From Sporosarcina jiandibaonis (GTDB lineage: Bacteria; Bacillota; Bacilli; Bacillales_A; Planococcaceae), in contig NZ_JAAOIY010000001.1 in assembly GCF_013184495.1 (NCBI RefSeq), forward strand, positions 372,001 through 436,000: a stretch of DNA of 64,000 nucleotides, read 5' to 3'. A program made the translations under genes and the position numbers. Positions 39,318-48,486 of the stretch are shown here, one piece after another. The notes beneath the pieces were generated by a model that was not told the DNA's origin, searched no databases, and saw only the letters and a program-made list of their open reading frames with translations. Each line of letters starts with the position of its first letter. Positions within the stretch are counted from its first letter, which is position 1.

Positions 39318-40154
39318 TCACTTCTTGAATGTCCAATCGTTGTTCCCATACTTTTTTCGTTCGATTTCTTTTACATAAGAAAGTTGTTCTTCGGATAATT
39401 CATAAGGTTCTAGACGCATATTAAGCGCTTTTTCGAAGCCTTTTGAAAAGGCAGCGATGCTTTCATCTACAGTCACTTTTCGACCTGCAAGTTGGTCGAT
39501 CGCCACCGCTTTTTCACGGATACCGATTTTCATACGTTCGCGTTGATCTTCCGACTTGAATGTAAACAATGATACAAGTTTTTCCGCGTCAAGGCTTAAC
39601 AGAATCGCACCATGTTGTAAAATAACACCTTTTTGTCGAGTTTGGGCACTTCCGGCAACTTTTTTGCCTTCCACGACGAGTTCATACCAACTGGGCGTAT
39701 CGAAACAAACGGCACTCCGAGGTCTTTTTAGCCCGTCAATCTCTTCCTTGCTTTCAGGAATTGAGAAACATGCATCGAGTCCTAGATTTCGGAATCCCTC
39801 TAAAAGCCCGCCCGAAATCACGCGATATGCTTCTGTGACCGTTTCCGGCATATTCGGATAGTCTTCCGTCACAATAACGCTGTATGTAAGTTCATCATCA
39901 TGCAGTACGCCTCTGCCCCCAGTCGGTCTCCTCACAAATCCCAACCCAAGCTTTTCAACTTGCTCCATATCAATTTCTTTTGAAACACTTTGAAAATAGC
40001 CAATCGATAATGTTGCCGGAGACCATTCATAAAAACGTAAGACAGGGCCAATTTCTCCTTTGCTATGCCACTCCAATAGTGCTTCATCGAGCGACATATT
40101 ATAAGAAGCAGTGCATTTACCAGAATTAATATAATGCCAAATTGTCTTTCCCAA
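39318..40154 (-). CDS. lipM: Octanoyl-[carrier protein]:protein octanoyltransferase LipM
   Basis: The 278-residue LplA/LipB-fold enzyme moves octanoate from acyl carrier protein to GcvH at the start of lipoate assembly. [18 protein letters not shown] is the substrate loop, C150 in SAVCFDTPS is the acyl-carrying cysteine and [16 protein letters not shown] contains the conserved lysine. The TTG start eight bases after AAGGAGG gives the same 278-residue length and Cys position as B. subtilis LipM. It fits with the lipoate-dependent bkd complex and glycine cleavage system nearby. Confidence 0.95.
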   Translation of the reverse strand: MGKTIWHYINSGKCTASYNMSLDEALLEWHSKGEIGPVLRFYEWSPATLSIGYFQSVSKEIDMEQVEKLGLGFVRRPTGGRGVLHDDELTYSVIVTEDYPNMPETVTEAYRVISGGLLEGFRNLGLDACFSIPESKEEIDGLKRPRSAVCFDTPSWYELVVEGKKVAGSAQTRQKGVILQHGAILLSLDAEKLVSLFTFKSEDQRERMKIGIREKAVAIDQLAGRKVTVDESIAAFSKGFEKALNMRLEPYELSEEQLSYVKEIERKKYGNNDWTFKK

Positions 40155-40296
40155 TACTTCTACCTCCTTTGTGCCGAACTTCATTTTAGCATCCCTATTG
40201 AACAAGTTCCACCATACTCTAATAATAGTTATTTTTGAAATGGCAGGCTAGCAACCTTTTAAGTGATTTACTCATTATAATGGTAATATTGAACAA

Positions 40297-40320
40297 ATAA
40301 AAAAGCCGCCTAGCGGCTCA
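40297..40320 (-). terminator. Intrinsic terminator after the 61-residue gene
   Basis: GAGCCGC / GCGGCTTTTTT with a three-base loop on the minus strand, about 20 bases after the stop. Confidence 0.85.
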
Positions 40321-40341
40321 CTAAATTAAAAATGCTTAAGA

Positions 40342-40527
40342 TTATTCGTTATCCATATTTGGATTTCTTTCGCGAAGCATCCAGTAATGTTGAACAAGTT
40401 GTTTCTCATAATTAAAGTGTAATTCGTAGAAATACATATGCCATCTTGGATTTATATGTTCATAGTATTTCGCTAAAGTACCGTATAAACTTGTTTTCTG
40501 AAGAAGATCTGCTAGACGCGGGTCCAT
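40342..40527 (-). CDS. Small protein of unknown function, 61 residues
   Basis: I do not recognise this protein. It is rich in aromatic residues and histidine (YYEHINPRWHMYFYELHFNYEKQLVQHYW over residues 21-49) and has no membrane segment, signal peptide or Cys pair. AAGGAGAG lies seven bases before the ATG and a clean terminator follows, so it is very likely a real single-gene transcript. It lies between lipM and yqhL. Confidence 0.75.
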   Translation of the reverse strand: MDPRLADLLQKTSLYGTLAKYYEHINPRWHMYFYELHFNYEKQLVQHYWMLRERNPNMDNE

Positions 40528-40822
40528 TTATTCTCTCCTTTTTCTTTTCATATATAATCAATGTATTCAACAGTCACGTTTCTGTGTGGGCGCAATAAAA
40601 ATGGCGAACGCTCAATTTACGAGTTTCACCCAAAGCATGGCCACTTGATGGAACAATATGAAGATAGAATCGGTAAGGGCCTTCATCGAAGGTTTCAAAA
40701 AACGATTTTGGGGTTAATTAGGCTTCGTTTTGAAAAAAGGGTTGATAAATCCCTTCATAGCAATGGATTTATTGACTCATTCCTCTTATAATAGAATAGA
40801 ATAGAGAAAGGGGAAAGTTGTT
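40528..40822. other. Intergenic region upstream of yqhL
   Basis: About 295 bases. A TATAAT lies about 25 bases before the yqhL ribosome site, with TTGACT only nine bases before it, so the -35 is unclear. A 76-codon plus-strand frame here has no ribosome site and no family likeness; I see no gene. Confidence 0.5.
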
Positions 40823-41206
40823 GTGGTGGATACACTTTATATTGTTATAGGAATCCTTGTCGTTATCATTATTTATATGGTTGTGACGATGTTGCGCCTA
40901 CGAAAAGCAGTCACAAATTTGACACAAGAAGAATTTATAAAAGGATACCGGAAAGCTCAATTAATCGACGTCCGCGAGCAAAAAGATTTTGAAGCCGGTC
41001 ACATCCTCGGAGCTCGAAATATTCCGTACTCTCAGTTCAGACAACGTCATAAAGAAATTCGTCCGGATCTACCGGCATATTTATATGACCAAAACGGAGG
41101 AAAAAGCGCGCGTGCCGCTTTGCTTCTGAAGAAAAAAGGATACACGAAGTTATATCAACTCCAAGGCGGATTCCGTCAATGGACAGGCAAAATCAGAAGT
41201 AAATAA
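40823..41206 (+). CDS. yqhL: Membrane-anchored rhodanese-like protein YqhL without catalytic cysteine
   Basis: The 127-residue protein has an N-terminal transmembrane helix (about 3-23) and a rhodanese domain (LIDVREQKDFEAGHILGARNIP, LYQLQGGFRQWTG). Where active rhodaneses carry the CxxGxR loop cysteine, this one reads YLYDQNGGKSAR, with Asp in the catalytic position, so sulfur transfer by this site is unlikely. The start is GTG after AAAGGGG. A bidirectional terminator separates it from fabI. Confidence 0.9.
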   Translation: MVDTLYIVIGILVVIIIYMVVTMLRLRKAVTNLTQEEFIKGYRKAQLIDVREQKDFEAGHILGARNIPYSQFRQRHKEIRPDLPAYLYDQNGGKSARAALLLKKKGYTKLYQLQGGFRQWTGKIRSK

Positions 41207-41207
41207 T

Positions 41208-41256
41208 CAAAAAGGTTGAGCCCGCAGATAGTCTGTCTGCATGCTCAACCTTTTTA
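41208..41256. terminator. Bidirectional terminator between yqhL and fabI
   Basis: AAAAAGGTTGAGC / GCTCAACCTTTTT arms enclose a smaller CAGA-rich hairpin, with A and T runs on opposite sides. Confidence 0.92.
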
Positions 41257-41269
41257 GATTCGTACGGTG

Positions 41270-42049
41270 TTACCCCATAATATTGTAGCCGCCATCTACA
41301 TAAATGATTTCTCCGGTTACGCCGCTTGAAAGGTTACTTAGAACAGCTAGCGTCATATCTCCAACTTCTTCTTGCGTGATATTTCTTTTCAAAGGAGCAG
41401 TTTCTTCAATTTTGGATAGAATTGTATTAAATGAAGGAACGCCTTTGGCAGAAAGCGTGCGGACTGCACCCGCTGATATAGCGTTAACGCGAATATTGTC
41501 TTTACCTAAACTAGATGCTAAATATTTAACAGATGCTTCAAGAGAAGCCTTTGCAATCCCCATGACGTTATACCCTTCGAGGACACGTTCAGCGCCTAAG
41601 TAACTCATTGTAACGATTGATCCGCCTTCTGTCATATACGGACTTGCTTCCTTAGCAACAGCGATTAGCGAATACGCACTCGTATCTTGAGCGAATGCAA
41701 AACCATCTCTAGATGTGTTGATAAAATCAGTTCGAAGATCTTCTGCATGTGCAAACGCTAGTGAATGAACAACACCGTATATTGAACCGACTTTTTCGCC
41801 AATTGTTTTAAATGCTTCTTTAATGCTATCATCTTCATTAACATCACATTGAACGATGAGTTTGGCTTCCATTTCATTTTCATTCAACAATTTCGTAATT
41901 CTGTCCATCGAACGTTCTTTTCGATATGTAAAAATTAAGTTAGCACCCGCTTTTGCAAGTGACTTTGCGACACCCCAAGCAAGACTTCTTTGATTGGCAA
42001 CACCCATCACAACAATATTTTTGCCTTTAATTTTAAGTAAATCATCCAT
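41270..42049 (-). CDS. fabI: Enoyl-[acyl carrier protein] reductase (NADH) FabI
   Basis: The 259-residue short-chain dehydrogenase-like enzyme reduces enoyl-ACP in fatty acid elongation. The NADH fold starts VVMGVANQRSLAWGVA, and the catalytic Tyr-Lys pair lies in YNVMGIAKASLEASVKYLA. VHSLAFA and AGAVRTLSAKG are typical. The ATG of MDDLLKIKG gives standard length; longer in-frame starts lie upstream, across the FapR operator, and are unlikely. Transcription is probably controlled by malonyl-CoA through FapR. Confidence 0.96.
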   Translation of the reverse strand: MDDLLKIKGKNIVVMGVANQRSLAWGVAKSLAKAGANLIFTYRKERSMDRITKLLNENEMEAKLIVQCDVNEDDSIKEAFKTIGEKVGSIYGVVHSLAFAHAEDLRTDFINTSRDGFAFAQDTSAYSLIAVAKEASPYMTEGGSIVTMSYLGAERVLEGYNVMGIAKASLEASVKYLASSLGKDNIRVNAISAGAVRTLSAKGVPSFNTILSKIEETAPLKRNITQEEVGDMTLAVLSNLSSGVTGEIIYVDGGYNIMG

Positions 42050-42092
42050 AATATCCAAATCCTCCAATTGATTGTCAAATAAACGCTTAACT

Positions 42093-42143
42093 TTAGCACC
42101 TGGTACTAAAAGTAAGTGTAACATAATTTTCTAGCGATGTTAA
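42093..42143 (-). promoter_or_regulatory. FapR operator and sigma-A-like promoter of fabI
   Basis: TTAGCACCTGGTACTAA (42093-42109) matches the FapR operator TTAGTACCTRRTACTAA except at one position. It lies just downstream of a minus-strand promoter TTAACA-17-TACACT (42115-42143), so bound FapR would block initiation. FapR repression is relieved by malonyl-CoA, and accB/accC lie in this same window. Confidence 0.88.
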
Positions 42144-42157
42144 ATTAAATTTTACGT

Positions 42158-42196
42158 AAAAAAATGAAAAACACAGTAAATGCACTGTGTTTTTCA
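42158..42196 (-). terminator. Intrinsic terminator of gcvT-gcvPA-gcvPB
   Basis: GAAAAACACAGT / ACTGTGTTTTTC arms after the gcvPB stop, followed by a long T-run on the minus strand. Confidence 0.88.
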
Positions 42197-42207
42197 TGGT
42201 TGTATAA

Positions 42208-43668
42208 TTAATCTTTTGAATAACGCAAAACAGGCTGTCGGGCTGCTCGAGTTTCGTCTAGACGTTTAATGACAGTCGTATGAGGCGCAGTTTGAACGAT
42301 TTCCGGATTATCCTCGACTTCTTTTGCAATTTGAATCATTGCATCGATAAATGAATCCAGCGTTTCTTTCGATTCAGTTTCAGTCGGTTCAATCATCATT
42401 CCTTCTTCAACATTAAGCGGGAAGTAGATTGTCGGTGGATGATAACCGAAATCCAATAGTCGTTTCGCGATATCAAGTGTTCGAACGCCCAATTTCTTTT
42501 GTCTGCGACCTGATAAAACAAATTCATGCTTGCAATGTTGATTATAAGGAAGATCAAAATAAGGCTCTAATCTGCGCATCATATAGTTCGCATTCAGGAC
42601 TGCATTTTCGGTTACAGCTTTCAAGCCATCCGGTCCCATTGAGCGAATATAAGTGTACGCACGGACGTTGATGCCAAAGTTTCCGTAAAAGGGTTTAACT
42701 CGGCCAATTGCTTGAGGACGATCGTAATCGAATGTAAATTTATCATCTTTTTTCACTAGAACCGGTGCCGGCAGAAAAGGAATTAAATCCTTGTGAACGC
42801 CAACTGGACCTGAACCCGGTCCGCCGCCGCCATGAGGGCCGGTAAATGTTTTATGCAAATTCAAGTGAACGGCATCAAAGCCCATGTCCCCAGGACGTGC
42901 TTTCGACATAACTGCGTTTAAGTTCGCGCCGTCATAATAGAGTTTTCCGCCGACTCCATGTACAATCTCCGCCATTTTCACGATATCATCTTCAAAAAGA
43001 CCTAGCGTATTCGGGTTTGTAAGCATTAATGCAGCAGTATCATCGCCGACAACGCGCTTCAAGTCCTCTAAATCCACAAGTCCTCTTTCGTCAGATTTAA
43101 CAGTAATCGTATCATACCCCGCTACTGTAGCTGATGCGGGGTTTGTTCCGTGCGCGGAGTCCGGTACGATAACTTTCGTACGGTGAAAATCTCCATTTGC
43201 TTCATGGAAAGCGCGGATCATCATCAAGGCAGTCCATTCCCCATGGGCGCCTGCTGCGGGTTGGAGCGTAATTTCATCCATTCCTGTAATTTCTACTAAA
43301 TGCTCTTGAAGATCATACATCAATTCCATTGCTCCTTGGACAGTCGATTCGTCTTGCAGTGGATGAATGTTTGCAAAACCAGGATAGCGTGCAACTGATT
43401 CGTTTATCTTCGGATTGTATTTCATCGTACATGAGCCGAGCGGATAGAACCCGGAGTCAATGCCGTGATTACGCTTTGAAAGCGCCGTGTAATGACGCAT
43501 AATATCGAGTTCCGATACTTCAGGAAGCTCCGCTGCTTCCTCGCGGTGATAGCCGGCCGGCAGTAGCTCATCAAGATCAAGTTCCGGTACATCAAGTTCT
43601 GGAAGGCTATAGCCAATTCGACCTTCTTTTGTTATTTCGAAAATTAATGATTGATCTTCGTTACGCAT
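42208..43668 (-). CDS. gcvPB: Glycine dehydrogenase (decarboxylating) subunit 2
   Basis: The 486-residue subunit carries the pyridoxal phosphate lysine (K273 in [15 protein letters not shown]) of the heterodimeric P-protein, which decarboxylates glycine and loads the aminomethyl group on Gcv[13 protein letters not shown] and [10 protein letters not shown] line the cofactor site. The ATG follows GGAGG by seven bases and overlaps gcvPA by eight. GcvH is not encoded here. Confidence 0.96.
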   Translation of the reverse strand: MRNEDQSLIFEITKEGRIGYSLPELDVPELDLDELLPAGYHREEAAELPEVSELDIMRHYTALSKRNHGIDSGFYPLGSCTMKYNPKINESVARYPGFANIHPLQDESTVQGAMELMYDLQEHLVEITGMDEITLQPAAGAHGEWTALMMIRAFHEANGDFHRTKVIVPDSAHGTNPASATVAGYDTITVKSDERGLVDLEDLKRVVGDDTAALMLTNPNTLGLFEDDIVKMAEIVHGVGGKLYYDGANLNAVMSKARPGDMGFDAVHLNLHKTFTGPHGGGGPGSGPVGVHKDLIPFLPAPVLVKKDDKFTFDYDRPQAIGRVKPFYGNFGINVRAYTYIRSMGPDGLKAVTENAVLNANYMMRRLEPYFDLPYNQHCKHEFVLSGRRQKKLGVRTLDIAKRLLDFGYHPPTIYFPLNVEEGMMIEPTETESKETLDSFIDAMIQIAKEVEDNPEIVQTAPHTTVIKRLDETRAARQPVLRYSKD

Positions 43669-45034
43669 TGAGGGCCTCCGTTTCCTGCACGATAGCAGCT
43701 GTATGCTGAACGAGTGCATCGATTTCTTCTTTTGTACGTAGTTCCGTAATTGCGATTAAAGCATGATTTTCAAGGTTTTCAAATTTCAAACCAAGATCAT
43801 ATCCACCGATAATGTCGTTTGCGAATAGGTATTGATTCACTTCTTTGACAGATTTTTTGACGTTGACGACAATTTCATTAAAATGAGCGCCGTTGAAGAC
43901 AACATCAAAGCCTGCATTTTCAAAAGCTTCTTTTGCATAGCGGGTTTTCACGATATTTTGATATGCGATTTCCTGGGCTCCGACTTTTCCTAATGCCGTC
44001 ATTGCAACGGAAGCCGCTAGTGCATTCAGCGCTTGGTTCGAACAAATATTAGACGTTGCTTTATCGCGCCGAATATGTTGTTCTCTCGCTTGAAGAGTTA
44101 GCACATAGCCGCGTTTCCCGTCTTCATCAACTGTCTCTCCAACTAGACGGCCTGGCAATTTTCGCATTAACTTTTTAGTCACTGCAAAGTACCCGCAGTG
44201 CGGACCACCGAACGATTCCGGAATTCCGAACGGCTGGGCATCGCCGACAGTGATATCCGCGCCTAATTTTCCGGGAGGCGTCAACACGCCTAGTGCAAGC
44301 GGATTTGACGATACAACAAATAAACCTTTTACGGCATGTGTGAGTTTTCCGATCTTTTCAATATCTTCAATTTGTCCAAAGAAATTCGGGTACTGAACGA
44401 GAACGGCCGCAGTATTTTCATCTAGCAATTCTTGAAGTTGCTCAATATCGGTGACACCATCTCTCTGTGGAACCGTAACAACTTCAATTGATTGTCCTTT
44501 GGCATACGTTAACACGACGTCGCGTGATTCTGGGTGCACTGTTTCAGAAATAAGTATTTTCTTCTTGCGTGTGTGACCCGCTGCTAGTGTGCCAGCTTCT
44601 GCAAGTGCAGTTCCTCCGTCATACATGGAGGAGTTCGCAATTTCCATCCCCGTTAATTCGCAAATCATTGTTTGGAATTCAAAGATTGCTTGGAGTTCAC
44701 CTTGAGAGATTTCAGGTTGATATGGTGTATAAGCCGTATAAAATTCAGAACGAGAGATAACGTGATCAACGATAATCGGCTTATAATGATCATAAACGCC
44801 AGCACCTAAAAACGATGCATAACGCTGGGAATCTGCATTTTTAGCAGCAAGTTTTGAAAGTTCTTTCGTTAATGAAGACTCTGATTTTGCCTGTTTTATG
44901 TTGTACTCGCCTTTAAAACGAACTTCTTCTGGAATTGCCTCAAATAATTCATCCACAGAATCGACACCGATTACCTTAAGCATTTCTTCGCGGTCAGCTG
45001 TCGTCATTGGCATATAGCGATGCTTCATGTTCAT
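43661..45034 (-). CDS. gcvPA: Glycine dehydrogenase (decarboxylating) subunit 1
   Basis: The 457-residue partner subunit has the aminotransferase-like fold of P-protein but no PLP lysine, as expected. [20 protein letters not shown] and [18 protein letters not shown] are conserved. The start follows GGGGATT; a second ATG two codons later is possible. It lies 25 bases after gcvT. Confidence 0.95.
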   Translation of the reverse strand: MNMKHRYMPMTTADREEMLKVIGVDSVDELFEAIPEEVRFKGEYNIKQAKSESSLTKELSKLAAKNADSQRYASFLGAGVYDHYKPIIVDHVISRSEFYTAYTPYQPEISQGELQAIFEFQTMICELTGMEIANSSMYDGGTALAEAGTLAAGHTRKKKILISETVHPESRDVVLTYAKGQSIEVVTVPQRDGVTDIEQLQELLDENTAAVLVQYPNFFGQIEDIEKIGKLTHAVKGLFVVSSNPLALGVLTPPGKLGADITVGDAQPFGIPESFGGPHCGYFAVTKKLMRKLPGRLVGETVDEDGKRGYVLTLQAREQHIRRDKATSNICSNQALNALAASVAMTALGKVGAQEIAYQNIVKTRYAKEAFENAGFDVVFNGAHFNEIVVNVKKSVKEVNQYLFANDIIGGYDLGLKFENLENHALIAITELRTKEEIDALVQHTAAIVQETEALNA

Positions 45035-45059
45035 AATCCCCTTTTCTATTAATTGATAA

Positions 45060-46157
45060 TTAACGTTTATAAAATGGTGTATCGATAATTACTGCTTTCA
45101 GCATTCTTTTTCTTACTTGAACAATCACTTCAGTTCCAACTGCAGCATGCTCCGTATTCAGAAGTGCAAAACCAATATTTTTATTTAATGTTGGCGATTG
45201 AGTACCAGTTGTTACTACACCAACTTCTTCATCATTAAGGAAAACTTTGTAGCCCGTACGCGGAATCCCTTTATCAATCATTTCCAGGCCGACAAGTTTT
45301 CGAGGGATGCCATTTTCTTTTTGTTCAGCTAACGCCTGCTTGCCGATAAAGTCTTCTTCTTTATTAAGCTTTACAACAAAACCAAGTCCAGCTTCTAGTG
45401 GTGATATGTCTTGGGATAACTCTTGGCCGTACAGAGGCAGACCCGATTCGAAACGAAGCGTATCACGGGCGCCGAGTCCGGCTGGAACGACACCGTCGCT
45501 TTCTCCTGCCATTAAGATCGCTTCCCAGAGAACCACAATCGACTCAGGAGATGCATAAAGTTCAAAGCCGTCTTCGCCAGTGTATCCTGTTCTGGAAATT
45601 AGAACGTTTTGACCGCAAATTTGCACATTTTCTTGAAAACGGAAAAACCTTATTTCATTTAATGGTACAGACGTAAGTTTTTGAAGTGTTTTTTCAGCAA
45701 GCGGTCCCTGAAGAGCTAGTAACGCATAAGCATCAGATTTATCTTCAATTTCGACATCTGAAGTTTTATGCTTATTCATCCACTCGAGATCTTTTTCAAG
45801 GTTAGAAGCATTGACTACGAGCAAATAATTTCCTTCATCCCGTTTATAGATAAGAAGGTCATCAACGGTCCCGCCGTCTTCGTAACACATCGCCGTATAT
45901 TGAGCTTGTCCAACTTTAAGTTTAGAGACATCATTTGTCATCATTTTTTGCAAATAGGAAAGTGCTCCATCTCCGGTTACTAAGATTTCTCCCATATGCG
46001 AAACATCAAATAGTCCAGCTTTCGTTCGAACTGCTTCGTGTTCTGCTTTAATGCTAGAGAACTGTACAGGTAAATCCCAACCACCAAAATCAATTGTTTT
46101 ACCGCCATAATCTTTGTAATGATTAAAAAGTACAGTTTTCTTCAACGTAGTAGTCAT
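45060..46157 (-). CDS. gcvT: Aminomethyltransferase (glycine cleavage T-protein)
   Basis: The 365-residue enzyme moves the aminomethyl carbon to tetrahydrofolate, forming methylene-THF and ammonia. [23 protein letters not shown] and [15 protein letters not shown] are T-protein signatures. The ATG eight bases after GGAGG is used; the frame stays open through the riboswitch upstream but those codons are leader RNA. Expression is gated by the glycine riboswitch. Confidence 0.96.
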   Translation of the reverse strand: MTTTLKKTVLFNHYKDYGGKTIDFGGWDLPVQFSSIKAEHEAVRTKAGLFDVSHMGEILVTGDGALSYLQKMMTNDVSKLKVGQAQYTAMCYEDGGTVDDLLIYKRDEGNYLLVVNASNLEKDLEWMNKHKTSDVEIEDKSDAYALLALQGPLAEKTLQKLTSVPLNEIRFFRFQENVQICGQNVLISRTGYTGEDGFELYASPESIVVLWEAILMAGESDGVVPAGLGARDTLRFESGLPLYGQELSQDISPLEAGLGFVVKLNKEEDFIGKQALAEQKENGIPRKLVGLEMIDKGIPRTGYKVFLNDEEVGVVTTGTQSPTLNKNIGFALLNTEHAAVGTEVIVQVRKRMLKAVIIDTPFYKR

Positions 46158-46183
46158 AATGCATTCCTCCCCGCTAATTTTCG

Positions 46184-46228
46184 TAAAAAAAGACAGAGGT
46201 TCCCCTAATTTTAGGGAACCTCTGTCTG
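46184..46228 (-). terminator. Riboswitch-controlled terminator before gcvT
   Basis: AGACAGAGGTTCCC / GGGGAACCTCTGTCT arms are followed by TTTTTTT. The CAGAG of the first arm can also pair with CTCTG at the base of aptamer 2, so glycine binding should block terminator formation and allow readthrough. Confidence 0.9.
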
Positions 46229-46396
46229 TGTACCTGAAAGTTTGACCTTGCGGCTTTCCTCGTTGGTGGCCAGTCGATGCTGACACTCTCCAGAGATGCG
46301 TCATGCATGAGTCTTTTTGCCTGAGAGATTCATAACGATCGTTACTTGCTCCTTCGGCGACGCTTAAGCGTTCTCTCCTCATGCAATCATTCGCAA
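46215..46396 (-). ncRNA. Tandem glycine riboswitch controlling gcvT-gcvPA-gcvPB
   Basis: Two aptamers are readable on the minus strand. Aptamer 1 has GCATGAG-GAGAGA, GCGTCGCCGAAGGAGCAA and AATCTCTCAGGC closed by CTCATGC. Aptamer 2 has CTCTGGAGAG, GGCCACCAACGAGGAAAGCCG and AACTTTCAGG closed by CAGAG. Order and conserved stretches match the B. subtilis gcvT leader, a transcriptional ON switch. The aptamer 2 centre is shorter than in B. subtilis. Confidence 0.95.
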
Positions 46397-46576
46397 TTAT
46401 TAAGTTTCTATTATTATAAAAAATCTTTACTTTCAAGTCATATCTTAACATTAGATTTATGTAAGTGCAATCATTAATATTAAAAAGGCGAAAACACGAA
46501 CTTTAATATTATACCCATCACTCAATGTTCGGGAATTGGCGCGGATGTTAATTATTCAATCAATTAACCAGAAATA
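46397..46576. promoter_or_regulatory. Promoter region of the gcv operon
   Basis: A minus-strand TATAAT at 46413-46418 lies just upstream of the riboswitch. A -35 is unclear (ATGACT at 17 bases is the best fit). The rest, up to the aroK terminator, shows no gene. Confidence 0.45.
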
Positions 46577-46606
46577 AAACAGGGAATCCTGATAGATTCC
46601 CTGTTT
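46577..46606 (-). terminator. Intrinsic terminator after aroK
   Basis: AAACAGGGAATC / GATTCCCTGTTT arms with a six-base loop immediately follow the aroK stop; the tail is TTTATTTC. Confidence 0.8.
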
Positions 46607-46607
46607 C

Positions 46608-47123
46608 TCATCCAGAGCCTTTCAAACGACCTATTTGAAAAGCTATGTAAGCAGTAATATCCCGTAATGATCTGCGTTCAGTCTCCACGATAAAATGAGC
46701 TGACTGCAAATAAATCGGTTTACGCTTATTAAATATATTTTCAAGTTCATTACGTGTTGACCGTTGGACGATGGGACGGTTTTTGTCGGTCGCAATCCGA
46801 CGCCAAATATCCCGAAAAGGCGCATTCAAGAAAAACACAATACCTGTTTTCCTCATTATTTCACGATTCCGTTCTCTTAAAGGTACGCCTCCGCCTGTAG
46901 CAATAATACAATATTCATCCCTGAATGTAAGAAGAAATTCTGTTTCTAATTGTCGAAAGTATTCCTCTCCGTGTTTCTCAAATATTTCCGGAATGGTAAG
47001 CCCTGTTTTCTTTACGATTTCAGTATCCATATCATAAAATGGAAGTTTTGTTGCAAAGCTTATTCTTTTTCCGATTGCGCTTTTTCCCGAACCCATATAG
47101 CCTACTAAATAAACTTTTTTCAC
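46608..47123 (-). CDS. aroK: Shikimate kinase
   Basis: The 171-residue P-loop kinase phosphorylates shikimate at O3. Walker A is GYMGSGKSAIGK, the shikimate-binding DMDTEI and ATGGGVPLRER motifs follow, and the LID arginines are near ATDKNRPIVQR. It lies 30 bases after comGG on the same strand and may be partly cotranscribed with the comG operon. AroQ of the same pathway is at 33 kb. Confidence 0.95.
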   Translation of the reverse strand: MKKVYLVGYMGSGKSAIGKRISFATKLPFYDMDTEIVKKTGLTIPEIFEKHGEEYFRQLETEFLLTFRDEYCIIATGGGVPLRERNREIMRKTGIVFFLNAPFRDIWRRIATDKNRPIVQRSTRNELENIFNKRKPIYLQSAHFIVETERRSLRDITAYIAFQIGRLKGSG

Positions 47124-47153
47124 TTTGCACTCCCCTTCTTATGAAATCGATTC

Positions 47154-47339
47154 TTATTTACTCATGTCTAAAATCTTAATTGTTTCATTCTCATAATATA
47201 ATTCTAGTGAATCGTAGCTTCTATATATACTATCATGCCACAAAACTATAGAGAAAAGAAAGAGGCTAACAAAAAATAGTAGAATAATTGCAGCTACCAG
47301 TACTGAGCCGCCCTCATTCTGAATTGAATCCAACCGCAA
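47154..47339 (-). CDS. comGG: Short ComGG-like pseudopilin-operon protein
   Basis: A 61-residue protein starts at TTG, seven bases after AAGGAG. It has a single hydrophobic segment, GGSVLVAAIILLFFVSLFLFSIV, after the QNEGG turn seen in ComGG proteins, then a charged tail. B. subtilis ComGG is about 124 residues, so this one lacks most of the globular part. It is the last gene of the series and overlaps the end of comGF by 26 bases. Assignment is mainly by position. Confidence 0.7.
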   Translation of the reverse strand: MRLDSIQNEGGSVLVAAIILLFFVSLFLFSIVLWHDSIYRSYDSLELYYENETIKILDMSK

Positions 47340-47763
47340 AATCTCGCTCCTTCCGTGTCCCATCAAGCATAGTCACAGTAACAGTTACCACCGGACCATT
47401 TAACATGAAATAGGCTGATTGAACATTCGTCAAAAATGGGATATGGCCCTGTCCGTCGATTGCCTTTCTAATCATCGCATTGCGCTGTTCGATATCAATC
47501 CTACCTCTATCTGTTACAAAACTTATCCCGTGACCCCCAACGTGGACATTGAATTCTTTAACATCAACGATAGAAGCTTGAAAGTCTACTGCAAATAATT
47601 CCCAAGCGCCATCGGACATATTTGCATATTGCTCCTCAATTGGAGATTTCCATAAAAAGAACAATACAAACAAATGTGCAAATGCGACAAAAATAATTAA
47701 TTGGAACAAGCTTTCAATGAATGTAAAGCCTTTTTCTTCCCTGACCGTTAATTGTGAAGACAC
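47314..47763 (-). CDS. comGF: ComGF minor pseudopilin
   Basis: The 149-residue protein has a prepilin-like start EEKGFTFIESLFQLIIFVAF (cleavage expected after KG, Glu at +5) and a C-terminal globular domain ending in VTVTVTMLDGTRKERDFAV. It is a minor subunit of the competence pseudopilus. It overlaps comGE by 16 bases. Confidence 0.88.
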   Translation of the reverse strand: MSSQLTVREEKGFTFIESLFQLIIFVAFAHLFVLFFLWKSPIEEQYANMSDGAWELFAVDFQASIVDVKEFNVHVGGHGISFVTDRGRIDIEQRNAMIRKAIDGQGHIPFLTNVQSAYFMLNGPVVTVTVTMLDGTRKERDFAVGFNSE

Positions 47764-48047
47764 TTTTCGGTCACCTCTTTTTCAAAACGATAAACCACGC
47801 ATATTGAATTGTCATAAAAACTCCAAGCAAAATCGTTTCCTTCAATATGTCTTTGCCCTTCTCTCATCCCGTTGCTTTTGTATAAAATCGCACCGTGATA
47901 CAGTGTTTCAACAGCATACATAGATTGTTTCTTGTCATGCAGTGTAGTCATCATTTTCGTCGCGAGCGGAAGTAATGTACCAAATACGATAACTATGATT
48001 GTGAGGGTCAGGATTGCTTCCGGCCAAGAATAGCCTTTTTGATTCAC
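47748..48047 (-). CDS. comGE: ComGE minor pseudopilin
   Basis: The 99-residue protein starts at GTG with GGAAGG about nine bases upstream, giving MNQKGYSWPEAILTLTIIVIVFGTLL, a prepilin-like N-terminal helix with Glu after the cleavage glycine. The first third overlaps the end of comGD in another frame for 113 bases. Function is inferred from the comG series. Confidence 0.85.
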   Translation of the reverse strand: MNQKGYSWPEAILTLTIIVIVFGTLLPLATKMMTTLHDKKQSMYAVETLYHGAILYKSNGMREGQRHIEGNDFAWSFYDNSICVVYRFEKEVTEKCLHN

Positions 48048-48486
48048 TGATCGTCATCCTTCCTCGTTGCATTTGAAAAGTGATTGTTCTACTTCCTCGA
48101 TTTGTAAGTAATGTTAATCTGCCGAAATTAATAATATCTCCATTCGCATGAAATTCGACAGTCTTTAAATTACTTAAACTGGATACATGCATTCCTTCTG
48201 GCAAAAGCTTTCTTGAAAACTCTATACTTCCTGGCGCTTCAGCGACATACATTGTTTGAGTTCCTGGTTTAGTAAATCTTAATCGAGTGTAAACATTATT
48301 CGCCATTGAATAGCTTTGCAAACTTTGTATTGTAGCAATAATCGACTTAAATGCATCTTCTTCAGCCGTAGTGCGAATCCACTTATCGCCGATTGGAATT
48401 ATAGCCGCACTTAATATGATCGCTATCGATAAAACAAATACGAGTTCAATTAAAGTGAACCCGGCTTGTCTCGCCTCAGTGTTAAT
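47935..48486 (-). CDS. comGD: ComGD minor pseudopilin with ATT start and extended C-terminus
   Basis: The frame from the prepilin motif RQAGFTLIELVFVLSIAIIL runs for 183 codons. An in-frame TAG lies directly before ATT-AAC-ACT-GAG, and no ATG, GTG or TTG occurs before the motif. ATT (48484-48486), seven bases after GGAG and overlapping the comGC TAA, is therefore the best start. After the normal ComGD end (TITFQMQRGRMTISE) the frame continues about 37 codons inside comGE, longer than the usual 143 or so residues. A sequencing slip is an alternative for either oddity. Confidence 0.75.
   Translation of the reverse strand: MNTEARQAGFTLIELVFVLSIAIILSAAIIPIGDKWIRTTAEEDAFKSIIATIQSLQSYSMANNVYTRLRFTKPGTQTMYVAEAPGSIEFSRKLLPEGMHVSSLSNLKTVEFHANGDIINFGRLTLLTNRGSRTITFQMQRGRMTISESKRLFLAGSNPDPHNHSYRIWYITSARDENDDYTA

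Noticed and set aside
40561..40791. 76-codon plus-strand frame before yqhL
   Set aside because: No ribosome site, no family features and it covers the yqhL promoter region.
46158..46451. N-terminal extension of GcvT through the leader
   Set aside because: The frame is open by chance; the sequence is the glycine riboswitch and its terminator.
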